Shown: positions 17,495 through 27,904, counted from the stretch's first letter. The stretch is 64,000 bases of DNA from Bradyrhizobium erythrophlei (GCA_900129675.1 FSRD01000001.1:8483501-8547500); one strand, 5' to 3'. Program-made: numbers and translations. The notes: generated by a model not told the origin, from the sequence alone.

Positions 17495-18814
17495 TCAGCG
17501 ATAGATTCGCTTCAACTGCCGTTCGGCTTCTGCCATGGCGGTCTTGGTATCCTTCGCGCCGGTGCAATAGTTGGCGAACATGTCGACCACGATGAAGTCG
17601 GCGATCGCACTCGCCGCCTTTTCACCGGGCGTGCCGATGCCCGATGCCGGGAGCGCGCGCTTGCTGGCCTCGCTGAACACCTGGTTCTTCGGATCGGCGG
17701 TCCACACCGGAGCCGAGTCGTAGGCGTTGAGCGTGTGGGTGAGATATCCGCGCGCGCCCGAAAGCCACTTCTCGAAATTCTCCTTCTCCAGCATGAAGGC
17801 GATGAACGCCTTCGCCGCATTCGGATACTTGGTGAAGTTGAACGCCAGGATCGGAACCGCGAGTTGCAGTTCGGTCGGCTTGCCGATCGGACCGACCGGC
17901 CAAAGCGCGTGATAGGTGTCTTCAGCAAGATCCTTCATCTTTGGATCGTCTTTTTCGGCAACGTAGATCGAGATGCCGTTGGCGGTGCAGTATAGTTCGC
18001 CCGACAGGAAGGCCTTGTTGTTCGATCCATCGTTCCAGGACGCGACGCCGGGAATGAATGTGTCGGAAAGCGCCTTGCAATATTCCAGCGCTTTCGCGGT
18101 CTCCGGCGAATTGATGATGACCTTGTCATCCTTATCGACGGTCCAGGCGTTGTGGCCCCACAGCAACCAGTGCAGCCAACCGTTGGCGTCGCCGGTGGCA
18201 TGGCCAAGCGCGAAACCCGCCGGTGTATTGTTCGCCTTCATCGCCTTGCACATTTCAAGGAAGCCCCGAAAATCCTTGGGGAAGTCCTTGAAGCCGGCCT
18301 TGTCGGTCGCCGACTTGCGGTAGGTCATGTAGCCGCCGATGGTGGCGACGGGGATGCCGAGCCAGTCGTTGCCCTGCTTGCAGGTCTTCGCGGCGGCATC
18401 GGTCCAGCCGCCGTACTTCTTGCCGAGATAGTCGGCGACGTCGTTCATCTTCAGGACTTTGGTCGGGAACAACTGCGGCAACGTATGCAGGCCCCAGGCG
18501 AGATCGAGGCCCGAGCCGGTGTTGGCGGCAACTGACGCCTTCGGCTGCACGTCCTCGAAGGATTCCGAGAACACATTCATTTCAGTACCGGTCGCAGCCT
18601 TGAATGCCGCAACCATGGCGTTGAACGCATCGTCTTCCGCCGGCACGAAACGCTTCCACCGCATCACGGTCAGCTTGGCGCCCGGCTCCGCCTTCCACGG
18701 CGCCGTTTGCGCCCAGGCCTTGGCGAAATCGAACAAAGCAGGCCCGGTCAGCGCGCCGGCCGCGGCCAGTGCGGTACCGCCCTGCAGAACAGAGCGGCGA
18801 GTAAAGTCGTGCAT
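17495..18814 (-). CDS. Sugar ABC transporter substrate-binding protein, Tat-type signal
   Basis: The N-terminus MHDFTRRSVLQGGTALAAAGALTG is a twin-arginine signal (TRRSVL) followed by a hydrophobic segment and a probable cleavage after AWAQ. The mature protein has the family 1 binding-protein layout (KLTVMRWKRFVPAEDDAFNAMVAAFKAATG near the start, and a Trp/Tyr-rich ligand region). The total length is 439 aa. It binds the sugar in the periplasm and delivers it to the two permeases encoded next. A folded export route suggests cytoplasmic folding before export. Confidence 0.93.
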   Translation of the reverse strand: MHDFTRRSVLQGGTALAAAGALTGPALFDFAKAWAQTAPWKAEPGAKLTVMRWKRFVPAEDDAFNAMVAAFKAATGTEMNVFSESFEDVQPKASVAANTGSGLDLAWGLHTLPQLFPTKVLKMNDVADYLGKKYGGWTDAAAKTCKQGNDWLGIPVATIGGYMTYRKSATDKAGFKDFPKDFRGFLEMCKAMKANNTPAGFALGHATGDANGWLHWLLWGHNAWTVDKDDKVIINSPETAKALEYCKALSDTFIPGVASWNDGSNNKAFLSGELYCTANGISIYVAEKDDPKMKDLAEDTYHALWPVGPIGKPTELQLAVPILAFNFTKYPNAAKAFIAFMLEKENFEKWLSGARGYLTHTLNAYDSAPVWTADPKNQVFSEASKRALPASGIGTPGEKAASAIADFIVVDMFANYCTGAKDTKTAMAEAERQLKRIYR

Positions 18815-18849
18815 AGTCCATCCTCCCTTGAGTATTTTTTGGTTATTGC

Positions 18850-19917
<1,068 letters not shown>

Positions 19918-20069
19918 CCACTTCCCTCCCGTGTATTTCCGGCGGCGTACGACCGAACGCCGCCACCGCTCTGTTATTTTTGTTCCGACTTCATGTTGGT
20001 ACGAAGTCTGGTCGGACCGATATTGTCCGCAGTTTATACGGTTTTGGCAATTGTTCGATTAGCAATCTG

Positions 20070-20085
20070 TTGGTAGCGCTGTCAA
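20070..20085. promoter_or_regulatory. Candidate LacI-family operator 1
   Basis: TTGGTAGCGCTGTCAA is a 16-bp imperfect palindrome with the central GC/GC typical of LacI-family sites (6 of 8 positions symmetric). It lies between the divergent ABC operon and the lacI-type gene, 41 bp before the regulator start. A site of 13/16 identity occurs in reverse at 21200-21215, before the dehydratase gene. Confidence 0.55.
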
Positions 20086-20126
20086 TATGAGTTTGTTTGA
20101 CGCAACGCCTGTGATATGAGCGCCGG

Positions 20127-21155
20127 ATGGGACGAAAGCGCACGAAGCCCGACAAGATCCGGCTCACCGAAGTCGCCAAGCTTGCCGGCGTGAGCCCAAT
20201 TACCGCATCGCGCTTCTTCAGAAACCCCGCCGCGCTATCCGTCGGCAAACGCGTGCGGGTCGAGAGCGCGGCGAAAGAACTCGGATACGTGCCGAACCTC
20301 GCCGCGCGTGCGCTCGCCTCGCAGCGGACCGAAGTCGTCGGCGTTCTGATCCCGTCGCTGACCAACAACGTATTCTCGGACGTTTTGCGCGGCATCTATG
20401 ACACCCTCGACGGCAGCCGCTACAGCATCCAGCTGGCCAATACGCGCTACAGTATCTTCCAGGAGGAAAAACTGCTGCGGCTGTTCCTGGCGCAAAAGCC
20501 GGCCGGGCTGATCGTGACCGGAATTAATCAGACCGCCGAATCCCGCACGATCCTGGAATCGGTGGATTGCCCGATCGTCCAGATCATGGAAATCGGCCCT
20601 GCTCCGGTCGACATGATGATCGGTTTCTCGCATTACGACGCCGCCCGCGCGGGCATTTCCCATCTTCTCGAGCAGGGATACCGGCGGATCGGTTTCCTCG
20701 GCGCGCGTATGGATCCGCGGGTGCAGCGGCGGTTCGAAGGCTATCAGGCTGCCATGAATGACGCCGCGCTGTTCGACCCGCGACGTGTTGTCACAACGTC
20801 GACACCAACCTCGGTCACGCTGGGCGGTACGCTGTTTGCAGATCTCGTTGCCAAGGCGCCGGATATCGAGGCGGTGTTCTGCGTCAATGACGACCTCGCT
20901 TTGGGGGCCTTGTTCGAATGTCAGCGCCGACACATTTCGGTTCCCGAGCAGATGGCGATCATGGGATTCAATGACCTCGAATTCATGGCATCCGCGGTCC
21001 CAACGCTGACCAGCGTGCGCACCAACCGGTACGAAATGGGCAGGGACGCTGCCACGATGGTGATCGAGGCCATCGAGGGCCGGCGGCCGGCGCAACCGGT
21101 CGTCGATCTCGGATTCAGCGTCATGAAACGGCAAAGCTCGGCGCCGCGGAACTGA
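20127..21155 (+). CDS. LacI-family transcriptional regulator
   Basis: The 342-aa protein opens with a helix-turn-helix (IRLTEVAKLAGVSPITASRFFRNPAALSVGKRVRVESAAKELGYVPN), including the hinge region (AARALASQRTEVVGVLIPSLTNNVF). The effector domain is periplasmic-binding-protein-like (VFCVNDDLALGALFECQ, IMGFNDLEFMASAVPTLTSV). It most resembles gluconate-type regulators. Divergence from the ABC operon and matching candidate operators on both sides suggest that it represses both arms of the sugar-acid cluster until an inducer binds. Confidence 0.93.
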   Translation: MGRKRTKPDKIRLTEVAKLAGVSPITASRFFRNPAALSVGKRVRVESAAKELGYVPNLAARALASQRTEVVGVLIPSLTNNVFSDVLRGIYDTLDGSRYSIQLANTRYSIFQEEKLLRLFLAQKPAGLIVTGINQTAESRTILESVDCPIVQIMEIGPAPVDMMIGFSHYDAARAGISHLLEQGYRRIGFLGARMDPRVQRRFEGYQAAMNDAALFDPRRVVTTSTPTSVTLGGTLFADLVAKAPDIEAVFCVNDDLALGALFECQRRHISVPEQMAIMGFNDLEFMASAVPTLTSVRTNRYEMGRDAATMVIEAIEGRRPAQPVVDLGFSVMKRQSSAPRN

Positions 21156-21199
21156 CGCGGTGCCCGCGCGCGCGACGGTCAGCCCGGGAAAAAGACAAA

Positions 21200-21215
21200 A
21201 TGATAGCGCAACCAA
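21200..21215. promoter_or_regulatory. Candidate LacI-family operator 2
   Basis: ATGATAGCGCAACCAA; its reverse complement TTGGTTGCGCTATCAT matches operator 1 at 13 of 16 positions, including the GCGCT core. It sits between the regulator stop and the dehydratase start, where a promoter for the dehydratase-SDR-SDR arm would be expected. Confidence 0.5.
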
Positions 21216-21344
21216 AATTCTTGAACTAAGGTCGCATTCCCAAGGTGACGATGCGCAGCGGCCACCGGGTTTGTAATGCTTGCAATTTTGCGCATGGTAG
21301 AAGTCAAAGCCTCGAATAAGAATTTGCACTGCGGGAGAAAACCA

Positions 21345-23174
21345 ATGAAAAAAAACCTCACCAACGGGCACGATGCCGCCGGCAATGGCAAAGGTCGCAA
21401 ACTCCGATCGCTGGAGTGGTTCAACAACCCGCATAATCCGGGGATGACCGCGCTCTATCTCGAGCGCTACCTGAATTACGGCCTGACCCGGCATGAGCTG
21501 CAGTCCGGCAAGCCGATCATCGGCATCGCGCAGACCGGCAACGACCTGTCGCCGTGCAACCGTCATCATCTCGAATTGGCACACCGGGTCCGCGAGGGCA
21601 TCCGCGCCGCCGGCGGCATCGCGATGGAATTTCCGATGCATCCGATCCAGGAGACCGGAAAGCGCCCGACCGCAGCGCTGGACCGCAACCTCGCCTATCT
21701 CGGCCTGGTCGAAATCCTGTTCGGCTATCCCCTCGACGGCGTGGTTCTCACCACCGGCTGCGACAAGACCACGCCGGCCTGTCTGATGGCGGCGGCGACC
21801 GTCAATCTGCCGGCCATCGTGCTGTCGGGCGGCCCGATGCTGAACGGCTGGCACCAGGGCCAGCGCACGGGCTCGGGAACGGTGGTCTGGAAAGCGCGCG
21901 AGCAACTGGCCGCGGGCGACATCGACTACGAGGAGTTCATGAACATCGTGGCCTCCTCGGCCCCCTCGGTCGGCCATTGCAACACCATGGGCACCGCCTC
22001 CACGATGAATTCGCTGGCGGAAGCGCTCGGCATGTCGCTGCCGGGCTGTGCTGCGATCCCCGCGCCCTATCGCGAGCGCGGCCAGATCGCCTATGAGACC
22101 GGGCTGCGCATCGTCGATATGGTCTGGGAGGACCTGAAGCCCTCCGACATCCTGACCCGCAAGGCGTTCGAGAACTGCATCGTGGTGAATTCGGCGATCG
22201 GCGGCTCGACCAATGCGCCGATCCATATCAACGCGCTGGCCCGCCATATCGGCGTGGATCTCTCGATCGACGATTGGCAGAAGCACGGCCACGACGTTCC
22301 GCTGCTGGTCAACATGCAGCCGGCCGGCTTCTATCTCGGCGAGGAATTTCACCGCGCCGGCGGCGTGCCTGCGGTGGTGCGCGAATTGATGGCGCACAAG
22401 CGCATCCATGAAGACGCCATCACCGTCAACGGCCGCACCATGGGCGACAATTGCCGCGAGGCGGCGAAACCCGACAGCGACGTGATCTGGAGCTACGACA
22501 AGCCGCTGGTGAAGGACGCGGGCTTCCTGGTGCTGCGCGGCAATCTCTTCGATTCCGCGATCATGAAGACCAGCGTGATTTCGAAGGAATTCCGCGATCG
22601 GTATCTGAGCAATCCGAAAGACCTCAATGCATTCGAAGGCCGCGCCATCGTGTTCGAAGGCCCGGAAGACTATCACCACCGGATCGACGACCCCTCGCTC
22701 AATATCGACGAACACTGCGTCCTGTTCGTGCGCGGCACCGGCCCGATCGGCTATCCCGGCGGCGCCGAGGTCGTGAACATGCAGCCGCCCACCGCGCTGA
22801 TCAAACGCGGCATCCTGTCGCTGCCCTGCATCGGCGATGGCCGGCAATCCGGCACCTCGGGCTCGCCGTCGATCCTCAACGCCACGCCGGAAGCCGCCGC
22901 CAACGGCGGGCTTGCGATCCTTCGGACCGGTGACAAGGTTCGCATCGACCTCAACATGGGCAGCGCCAACATCCTGATCCCGGACGAGGAGCTCAACAAG
23001 CGGCACGCCAAACTCAAGGCCGATGGCGGCTTCAAATATCCGGCCCACCAGACACCGTGGCAGGAGTTGTATCGCTCGACCGTCGGCCAGCACGCCACCG
23101 GCGCCTGTATGGAACTAGCCACGCGCTATCACGACATTGCGGGCAAGGTCGGCGTCGCGCGAGATAATCATTAG
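21345..23174 (+). CDS. IlvD/Edd-family dehydratase (sugar-acid dehydratase)
   Basis: The ATG at 21345 (MKKNLTNGHDAAGNGKGRKLRSLEWFNNP) has a GGGAGAAAA ribosome-binding sequence and gives 609 aa. Family features are the iron-sulfur Cys residues in TGNDLSPCNRHHLEL, TTGCDKTTPACLMAA and SVGHCNTMGTASTMN. IGDGRQSGTSGSPSILNA is near the C-terminus. The SLEWFNNP start and length match the aldonate dehydratases (arabonate/xylonate/fuconate type) rather than IlvD proper. It would turn an aldonate into a 2-keto-3-deoxy acid for the KDG kinase/aldolase or SDR steps encoded nearby. Confidence 0.9.
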   Translation: MKKNLTNGHDAAGNGKGRKLRSLEWFNNPHNPGMTALYLERYLNYGLTRHELQSGKPIIGIAQTGNDLSPCNRHHLELAHRVREGIRAAGGIAMEFPMHPIQETGKRPTAALDRNLAYLGLVEILFGYPLDGVVLTTGCDKTTPACLMAAATVNLPAIVLSGGPMLNGWHQGQRTGSGTVVWKAREQLAAGDIDYEEFMNIVASSAPSVGHCNTMGTASTMNSLAEALGMSLPGCAAIPAPYRERGQIAYETGLRIVDMVWEDLKPSDILTRKAFENCIVVNSAIGGSTNAPIHINALARHIGVDLSIDDWQKHGHDVPLLVNMQPAGFYLGEEFHRAGGVPAVVRELMAHKRIHEDAITVNGRTMGDNCREAAKPDSDVIWSYDKPLVKDAGFLVLRGNLFDSAIMKTSVISKEFRDRYLSNPKDLNAFEGRAIVFEGPEDYHHRIDDPSLNIDEHCVLFVRGTGPIGYPGGAEVVNMQPPTALIKRGILSLPCIGDGRQSGTSGSPSILNATPEAAANGGLAILRTGDKVRIDLNMGSANILIPDEELNKRHAKLKADGGFKYPAHQTPWQELYRSTVGQHATGACMELATRYHDIAGKVGVARDNH

Positions 23175-23182
23175 GTAGCAAC

Positions 23183-23267
23183 ACCGTCATTGCGAGCGAA
23201 GCGAAGCAATCCAGTATCCCAGCGCATAAACATGGATTGCTTCGTCGCTTTGCTTCTCGCGATGACG
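23183..23267. repeat. Palindromic intergenic repeat (GAAGCAATCC type)
   Basis: CCGTCATTGCGAGCGAAGCG..AAGCAATCCA is mirrored by TGGATTGCTTCG..CGCGATGACGG with about 20 nt between the arms. It lies between the dehydratase and the first SDR gene, inside a probable operon. Fuller copies are at 27994-28074 and 45500-45585. Confidence 0.85.
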
Positions 23268-23292
23268 GAAGAACAATGAACAGGGGAAAATC

Positions 23293-24027
23293 ATGTCAGA
23301 CCGCCTGAAAGGCAAACGTGCATTCGTGACCGCGGCTGCGGTGGGTATCGGCCGCGCCTGTGCGGTGGCCTTTGCGCGCGAGGGCGCCACCGTGTTCGCC
23401 ACCGATATCGACGAGAGCAAGCTTGCGGACCTCAGACAAGAGGGCATCGCGGAAATCGCAAAACTCGACGCACGCGACAGTGCCGCCGTCGCCGCCATGG
23501 CCAAGCGCGCCGGCAAGACCGACATACTGCTCAACGCCGCGGGCTTCGTGCATCACGGCACGGTGCTCGATTGCTCCGATGAGGACTGGGATTTCTCGTT
23601 CGACCTCAACGTCAAGTCGATGCACCGCACGATCCGCTCGTTCCTGCCGGGCATGCTGGAAGCCGGCGGCGGCTCGATCGTGAACATCTCGTCGGCGGCC
23701 GGCGTGTTCAAGGCCGCCCCCAATCGCTACGTCTATGGCGCGACCAAGGCCGCGGTCGCAGCACTGACGCGCGCCGTCGCCGCCGACTTCATCACCAAAG
23801 GCGTGCGCTGCAATTGCATTTGCCCCGGCACCATCGAGACGCCCTCGATGCTGGAGCGCGCGGCCGCCGCAGGTCCCAAGGGGCGGGAGATGTTCGTGTC
23901 GCGGCAACCGATGGGTCGGCTCGGCAGCGCGGAAGAAATCGCGCTGCTGGCGGTCTACCTCGCCAGCAATGAAAGCGCATTCACGACCGGCGTCGCCCAC
24001 ATCATCGACGGCGGCTGGACGCTTTAA
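23293..24027 (+). CDS. SDR family oxidoreductase (2-keto-3-deoxy-L-fuconate dehydrogenase-like)
   Basis: The 244-aa classical SDR has a slightly unusual cofactor loop, VTAAAVGIGRA, where TGxxxGIG is usual. It has NAAG, the Ser in NISSAAG, and the catalytic YGATKAAV. The sequence around VLDCSDEDWDFSFDLNVKSMHRTIR resembles the BDH2/2-keto-3-deoxy-L-fuconate dehydrogenase group, which oxidises 2-keto-3-deoxy sugar acids with NAD. It follows the dehydratase on the same strand, so oxidation of the dehydratase product is a reasonable role. Confidence 0.88.
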   Translation: MSDRLKGKRAFVTAAAVGIGRACAVAFAREGATVFATDIDESKLADLRQEGIAEIAKLDARDSAAVAAMAKRAGKTDILLNAAGFVHHGTVLDCSDEDWDFSFDLNVKSMHRTIRSFLPGMLEAGGGSIVNISSAAGVFKAAPNRYVYGATKAAVAALTRAVAADFITKGVRCNCICPGTIETPSMLERAAAAGPKGREMFVSRQPMGRLGSAEEIALLAVYLASNESAFTTGVAHIIDGGWTL

Positions 24028-24042
24028 ATCAGGGAAGAACAC

Positions 24043-24789
24043 ATGAACAAGATCGATCTGAACGGCCGCTGCGCTGTCGTCACCGGCGGCGCGCAGGGCT
24101 TTGGGCGCGCGATTGCCGAGCGCTTCGTTGCGTCCGGCGCAAAAGTCGCGATCTGGGATCACGACCTGCCCTTTGCCGAAAAGACCGCCAAGGAAATCGG
24201 CCCTGCCGTCAGCGCCTTCAAGGTCGATGTTTCCGATCTCGCCGCAGTCGAAAAGACCCGCGACGATACGCTGAAGGCGTTCGGCAAGATCGACATCCTC
24301 GTCAACAATGCCGGGATTGCCGGCGTCAACAAGACAGTGTGGGAAACCGACCTCGACGAATGGCGCAAGGTGTTGCGCATCAATCTCGATGGTCCCTTCA
24401 TCTGCTGCAAGGCGATCGCGCCGGCGATGATCAGCCAGGGCTACGGCCGCATCGTCAACATCGCCTCGATCGCCGGCAAGGAAGGCAATCCGAACGCCGC
24501 GCATTACTCGGCCTCCAAGGCCGGCCTGATCGCGCTGACGAAGTCGCTCGGCAAGGAACTCGCGCAGCACGACATTCTCGTCAACGCCGTGACGCCTGCG
24601 GCTGCGAAAACCGCGATCTTCGACCAGCTGACGCAGCAGCACATCGACTTCATGCTGTCGAAAATTCCGAAGGGGCGGTTCGTGCTGGTGGAAGAGCTCG
24701 CGGCGATGGTGGCGTGGCTGGCCTCGGAAGACTGCGCCTTCTCCACCGGCGCCGTCTTCGACATCTCCGGCGGCCGCGCCACGTACTGA
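24043..24789 (+). CDS. SDR family oxidoreductase
   Basis: The 248-aa classical SDR has VTGGAQGFGRAIAERF (cofactor loop), NNAGIAG, SIAGKEG and catalytic YSASKAG. It is 15 bp downstream of the first SDR, so co-translated from one transcript. The likely job is oxidation of the sugar or sugar acid that feeds the dehydratase (FabG-like sugar dehydrogenases look like this). The substrate is not visible from sequence. Confidence 0.9.
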   Translation: MNKIDLNGRCAVVTGGAQGFGRAIAERFVASGAKVAIWDHDLPFAEKTAKEIGPAVSAFKVDVSDLAAVEKTRDDTLKAFGKIDILVNNAGIAGVNKTVWETDLDEWRKVLRINLDGPFICCKAIAPAMISQGYGRIVNIASIAGKEGNPNAAHYSASKAGLIALTKSLGKELAQHDILVNAVTPAAAKTAIFDQLTQQHIDFMLSKIPKGRFVLVEELAAMVAWLASEDCAFSTGAVFDISGGRATY

Positions 24790-24796
24790 GGATGCC

Positions 24797-25189
24797 ATGA
24801 CACGCGAAGGCGGATGCTTGTGCGGCGCGGTCAGGTTCAAGGCCGAAGGCGAGCCGCTCAACGTGCGGATCTGCCACTGCCGCACCTGCCAGAAGGCGAT
24901 GGGATCGCCGTTCTTCGCCCGCGCGCTGTTCGACCAGCGCGCCTTGACGGTGGAAGGCGAGACCGCGCGCTATCCCTCGTCGGACGCGCTCGACCGGGTG
25001 TTCTGCAAGACCTGCGGCACCCGGCTGTTTTCCCGCCGCACCAACGGCACGGTGGTCGGCATCGCGCTGGCCGCCTTCGACGATCGCAACGCCTTTGCGC
25101 CGACCGAGCACATCTGGGTCGCCGAGAAGATGGACTGGGTGCGGCTCGACGACGGCCTGCCGCAATATCAGGGGACGGTTCCCCAGTGA
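24797..25189 (+). CDS. GFA family (Mss4-like zinc) protein
   Basis: The 130-aa protein has the zinc pattern of the glutathione-dependent formaldehyde-activating fold: GGCLCGAVRF, ICHCRTCQKAMGSPF and VFCKTCGTRLFSRR. It starts 7 bp after the SDR stop with a GAGGATGCC leader, so it is probably in the same transcript. GFA-family proteins are small carbon-sulfur lyase-like or unknown enzymes; a formaldehyde role cannot be assumed here. Confidence 0.88.
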   Translation: MTREGGCLCGAVRFKAEGEPLNVRICHCRTCQKAMGSPFFARALFDQRALTVEGETARYPSSDALDRVFCKTCGTRLFSRRTNGTVVGIALAAFDDRNAFAPTEHIWVAEKMDWVRLDDGLPQYQGTVPQ

Positions 25190-25238
25190 CGCGGGCATGC
25201 TAGGCTGATGCATCAGCACGCCAACCGGGGCACATCGA

Positions 25239-25919
25239 TTGAACATCTCTCTCTACGACCTCTCCGTCTGGGTGCTCCCCCTGATCATCGCCATCACCTT
25301 CCATGAGGCCGCGCACGGCTTTGTCGCGCACCGGCTCGGCGACAACACCGCCTGGCAGCTCGGCCGCGTCAGTTTCAACCCCCTCAAGCATATCGACCCG
25401 TTCGGTACCCTGATCCTGCCGGGGATATTGCTGCTGTCGCATTCGCCGTTCCTGTTCGGCTACGCCAAGCCGGTGCCGGTGAACTTTCGCAATTTGAACC
25501 ACCCCCGGCTGGACATGGTCTGGGTGGCGCTGGCGGGGCCCGCCACCAACATCATCCTGGCGCTGGCGGCCGCATTCGCCTTCCATGCCCTGCCCTGGGT
25601 ACCCGCAAACGCTGCACAATGGACCGCAGACAACCTTAAAAACGCGTTCTGGATCAATATCGTGCTGGCGGTCTTCAACATGCTGCCGATCCCGCCGCTG
25701 GATGGCGGCCGGGTCGCGGTGGGGTTGCTGCCGAGGGTGCTGGCCATGCCGCTCGCCCGGCTGGAACCCTATGGCATGCTGATCCTGATCGGGCTTTTGA
25801 TCCTGCTGCCGGTGCTGGGCGCGCAACTCGGCCTAAATCTTGATGTTATTTCGGCGATACTGCGGACACTGACCGGCTATGTGATCCGCGCGCTTCTCTT
25901 CGTCACCGGCAACGCTTAA
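25239..25919 (+). CDS. Site-2 protease family (M50) membrane metalloprotease
   Basis: The 226-aa protein has zinc motif HEAAH (H22, E23, H26) in its first membrane helix and the second ligand motif NMLPIPPLDGGRVA near residue 150. There are about five membrane helices. It starts with TTG at 25239, since no ATG is available before the conserved MNISLYDLSVWVLPLIIAITF. The short form without PDZ domains matches the Rv-type/YwhC group of intramembrane proteases. It stands between the GFA gene and a small membrane-anchored protein gene. The substrate is unknown. Confidence 0.9.
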   Translation: MNISLYDLSVWVLPLIIAITFHEAAHGFVAHRLGDNTAWQLGRVSFNPLKHIDPFGTLILPGILLLSHSPFLFGYAKPVPVNFRNLNHPRLDMVWVALAGPATNIILALAAAFAFHALPWVPANAAQWTADNLKNAFWINIVLAVFNMLPIPPLDGGRVAVGLLPRVLAMPLARLEPYGMLILIGLLILLPVLGAQLGLNLDVISAILRTLTGYVIRALLFVTGNA

Positions 25920-25970
25920 GCCTAGACTGGGGAAGGAAGAACGGGACAGGGAAGAAATCGGCTAGGGGCC

Positions 25971-26414
25971 ATGGCAATCAAAGCTGCCGACATGTTGATC
26001 GCTCGACGCGCCGACACCCGCGCGCGGGCCGACTTTGCGACCTGGAAGATGCTGGCCAAACTCAACGGTGCCTCCGCCCTGCCCGCCGAGGCCCAGAACT
26101 TCCTCGTCACTTACCGGCAGCTGCTCGAAAAGATGACGGAGGCCGACGCCTCCGAGGCCACCATCCAGCTGATGTACAAAACCTACTATGCCGAGATGGG
26201 CGGCGCCGGGACGCCGCCTGAGGTGCCTGCGCGCGCCAGCGAGCCCGTGACCGACACCGACACCGGCAACGTCACCGCCTTCCGCCGGCCTCCTCCCGCC
26301 AAGGCGAAGAAGCCCACGGCGTCCGGGCCGAACGCAAAACCGCGGCTTCCGGTGGCGCTGATCTTTGCCTGCCTCGTCATCGTCTATGTCGGCATCCGCT
26401 ATTACTGGCGGTAA
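25971..26414 (+). CDS. Hypothetical protein with C-terminal membrane anchor, 147 aa
   Basis: An N-terminal helical region (ADMLIARRADTRARADFATWKMLAKLN) is followed by a Pro/Ala-rich linker (~80-120). One C-terminal membrane segment (LPVALIFACLVIVYVGIRYYW) ends in Arg. There is no signal peptide, so it is predicted to be tail-anchored with the bulk in the cytoplasm. It lies 51 bp after the protease gene. The final residues resemble the 33-aa peptide at 6882. Confidence 0.7.
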   Translation: MAIKAADMLIARRADTRARADFATWKMLAKLNGASALPAEAQNFLVTYRQLLEKMTEADASEATIQLMYKTYYAEMGGAGTPPEVPARASEPVTDTDTGNVTAFRRPPPAKAKKPTASGPNAKPRLPVALIFACLVIVYVGIRYYWR

Positions 26415-26615
26415 CGGACTTTACCGATATCGCTCCATTAAGTTGCATGCCGTCACAGCCGAAGTCGCGGCGTCTCCGCGGCACGCGCCCAACGAATTTC
26501 CCCAAAGTGGAACGTTCGACCTTCGGACGATCCGCCGCCAGCTAGGCGGCGGGTCGAATGCCGGGCATACTGACCGCTTACTTTATCCAGAAAATTCAAA
26601 ATCCTTGGAGGGGAA

Positions 26616-27851
26616 ATGAAACGAATTATTGCAGCCTTAATCATTGCAGCCTTGGCGATGACCACGAGCCTGGTATTTGCCGGCAGCGCGTTGGCGCAGA
26701 CGATGGACAAGGTCGTCAAGGTCGGAAGCCTCGGCGACCAGTCGGGTCTCTATGCCGATATCGGCGGTCCCGGCTCGACCGTCGCCGCGCAGATGGCGAT
26801 CGAGGATTCCGGGCTTCTGGCCAAGGGCTGGAAAATCGATCTGATCGCGGCCGATCACCAGAACAAGCCCGACGTCGGCGTCAACATCGGCAAGCAGTGG
26901 ATCGACGTCGAAAAGGTCGACGTGTTCGTCGACCTCGCCAGTTCCGGCGTGGGGCTCGCGATCGCCAACCTCGCCAAGGAAAAGAACGTCGTCAACCTGA
27001 ACTCCGGTTCGGCGTCGTCCGACCTCACCGGCGCGCAATGCTCGCCGAACACGGTGCATTGGGTCTACGACACCTGGATGCTCGCCAACGGCACCGGCAA
27101 GGCGCTGGTCAAATCCGGCGGCGACACCTGGTTCTTCCTGACCGCGGACTACGCGTTCGGTCAGGCGCTGGAGCGCGACACCGCGGCGGTCGTCACCGCC
27201 AACGGCGGCAAGGTGCTCGGCGGCGTCAAGCACCCGCTGAACAACGCCGACTTCTCCTCGTTCCTGCTGCAGGCGCAAAGCTCGAAGGCGAAGATCATCG
27301 GATTGGCCAATGCCGGCGGCGACACCACCAACGCGATCAAGCAGGCGGCCGAATTCGGCATCGTGTCCGGCGGACAGAAGCTCGCGGGCATGCTGCTGTT
27401 CATCACCGACGTGCATTCGCTCGGGCTCAAGGTCGCGCAAGGCCTGAACTTCACCGAGACGTTCTACTGGGACATGAACGACCAGACCCGGGCCTTCACC
27501 AAGCGCTTCAACGAGAGGTTCAAGAAGCAACCTCCGACCATGGTCCAGGCCGGCGTCTATTCGTCGCTGATCCATTACTTCAAGGCGCTGGAAGCCCTCG
27601 GCGGCAATCCACATGACGGCCGCGCGGTGGTCGCCAAGATGAAGGAAATGCCGACCGACGATCCCTTGTTCGGCAAAGGCTCGATCCGCGCCGACGGCCG
27701 CAAGATCCACCCGGCCTATCTGTTCGAGGTGAAGAAGCCGTCGGAATCGAAATATCCGTGGGATTATTACAAGCTGGTCGCCACCATCCCGACGGACGAA
27801 GCCTTCATCCCGCTGGAAAAGAGCGTTTGCTCGCTGGTGAAGAGGAGCTGA
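26616..27851 (+). CDS. Branched-chain amino-acid-type ABC transporter substrate-binding protein
   Basis: The 411-aa protein has a Sec signal (MKRIIAALIIAALAMTTSLVFAGSALAQ). The periplasmic binding fold 1 follows (KVGSLGDQSGLYADIGGPGSTVAAQMAIED, then NIGKQWIDVEKVDVFVDLASSGVGLAIANLA). It has GGAGGGGA before the ATG. No permease or ATPase lies nearby, so it is an orphan binding protein, common in Bradyrhizobium, that may serve a transporter encoded elsewhere or bind aromatic acids. A strong terminator follows. Confidence 0.92.
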   Translation: MKRIIAALIIAALAMTTSLVFAGSALAQTMDKVVKVGSLGDQSGLYADIGGPGSTVAAQMAIEDSGLLAKGWKIDLIAADHQNKPDVGVNIGKQWIDVEKVDVFVDLASSGVGLAIANLAKEKNVVNLNSGSASSDLTGAQCSPNTVHWVYDTWMLANGTGKALVKSGGDTWFFLTADYAFGQALERDTAAVVTANGGKVLGGVKHPLNNADFSSFLLQAQSSKAKIIGLANAGGDTTNAIKQAAEFGIVSGGQKLAGMLLFITDVHSLGLKVAQGLNFTETFYWDMNDQTRAFTKRFNERFKKQPPTMVQAGVYSSLIHYFKALEALGGNPHDGRAVVAKMKEMPTDDPLFGKGSIRADGRKIHPAYLFEVKKPSESKYPWDYYKLVATIPTDEAFIPLEKSVCSLVKRS

Positions 27852-27874
27852 GCCAGGCACATCGTCTAGCAACA

Positions 27875-27904
27875 AATGCCGGCGAGCGATCGCCGGCATT
27901 TTTG
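27875..27904 (+). terminator. Rho-independent terminator after the Liv-type binding protein
   Basis: A perfect 11-bp stem AATGCCGGCGA / TCGCCGGCATT with GCGA loop is followed by TTTTG. It begins 24 bp after the stop codon. Confidence 0.92.

Noticed and set aside
20235..23093. A 952-codon open frame antisense to lacI and the dehydratase
   Set aside because: It spans two real genes on the other strand and has no recognisable domain; a codon-bias shadow.
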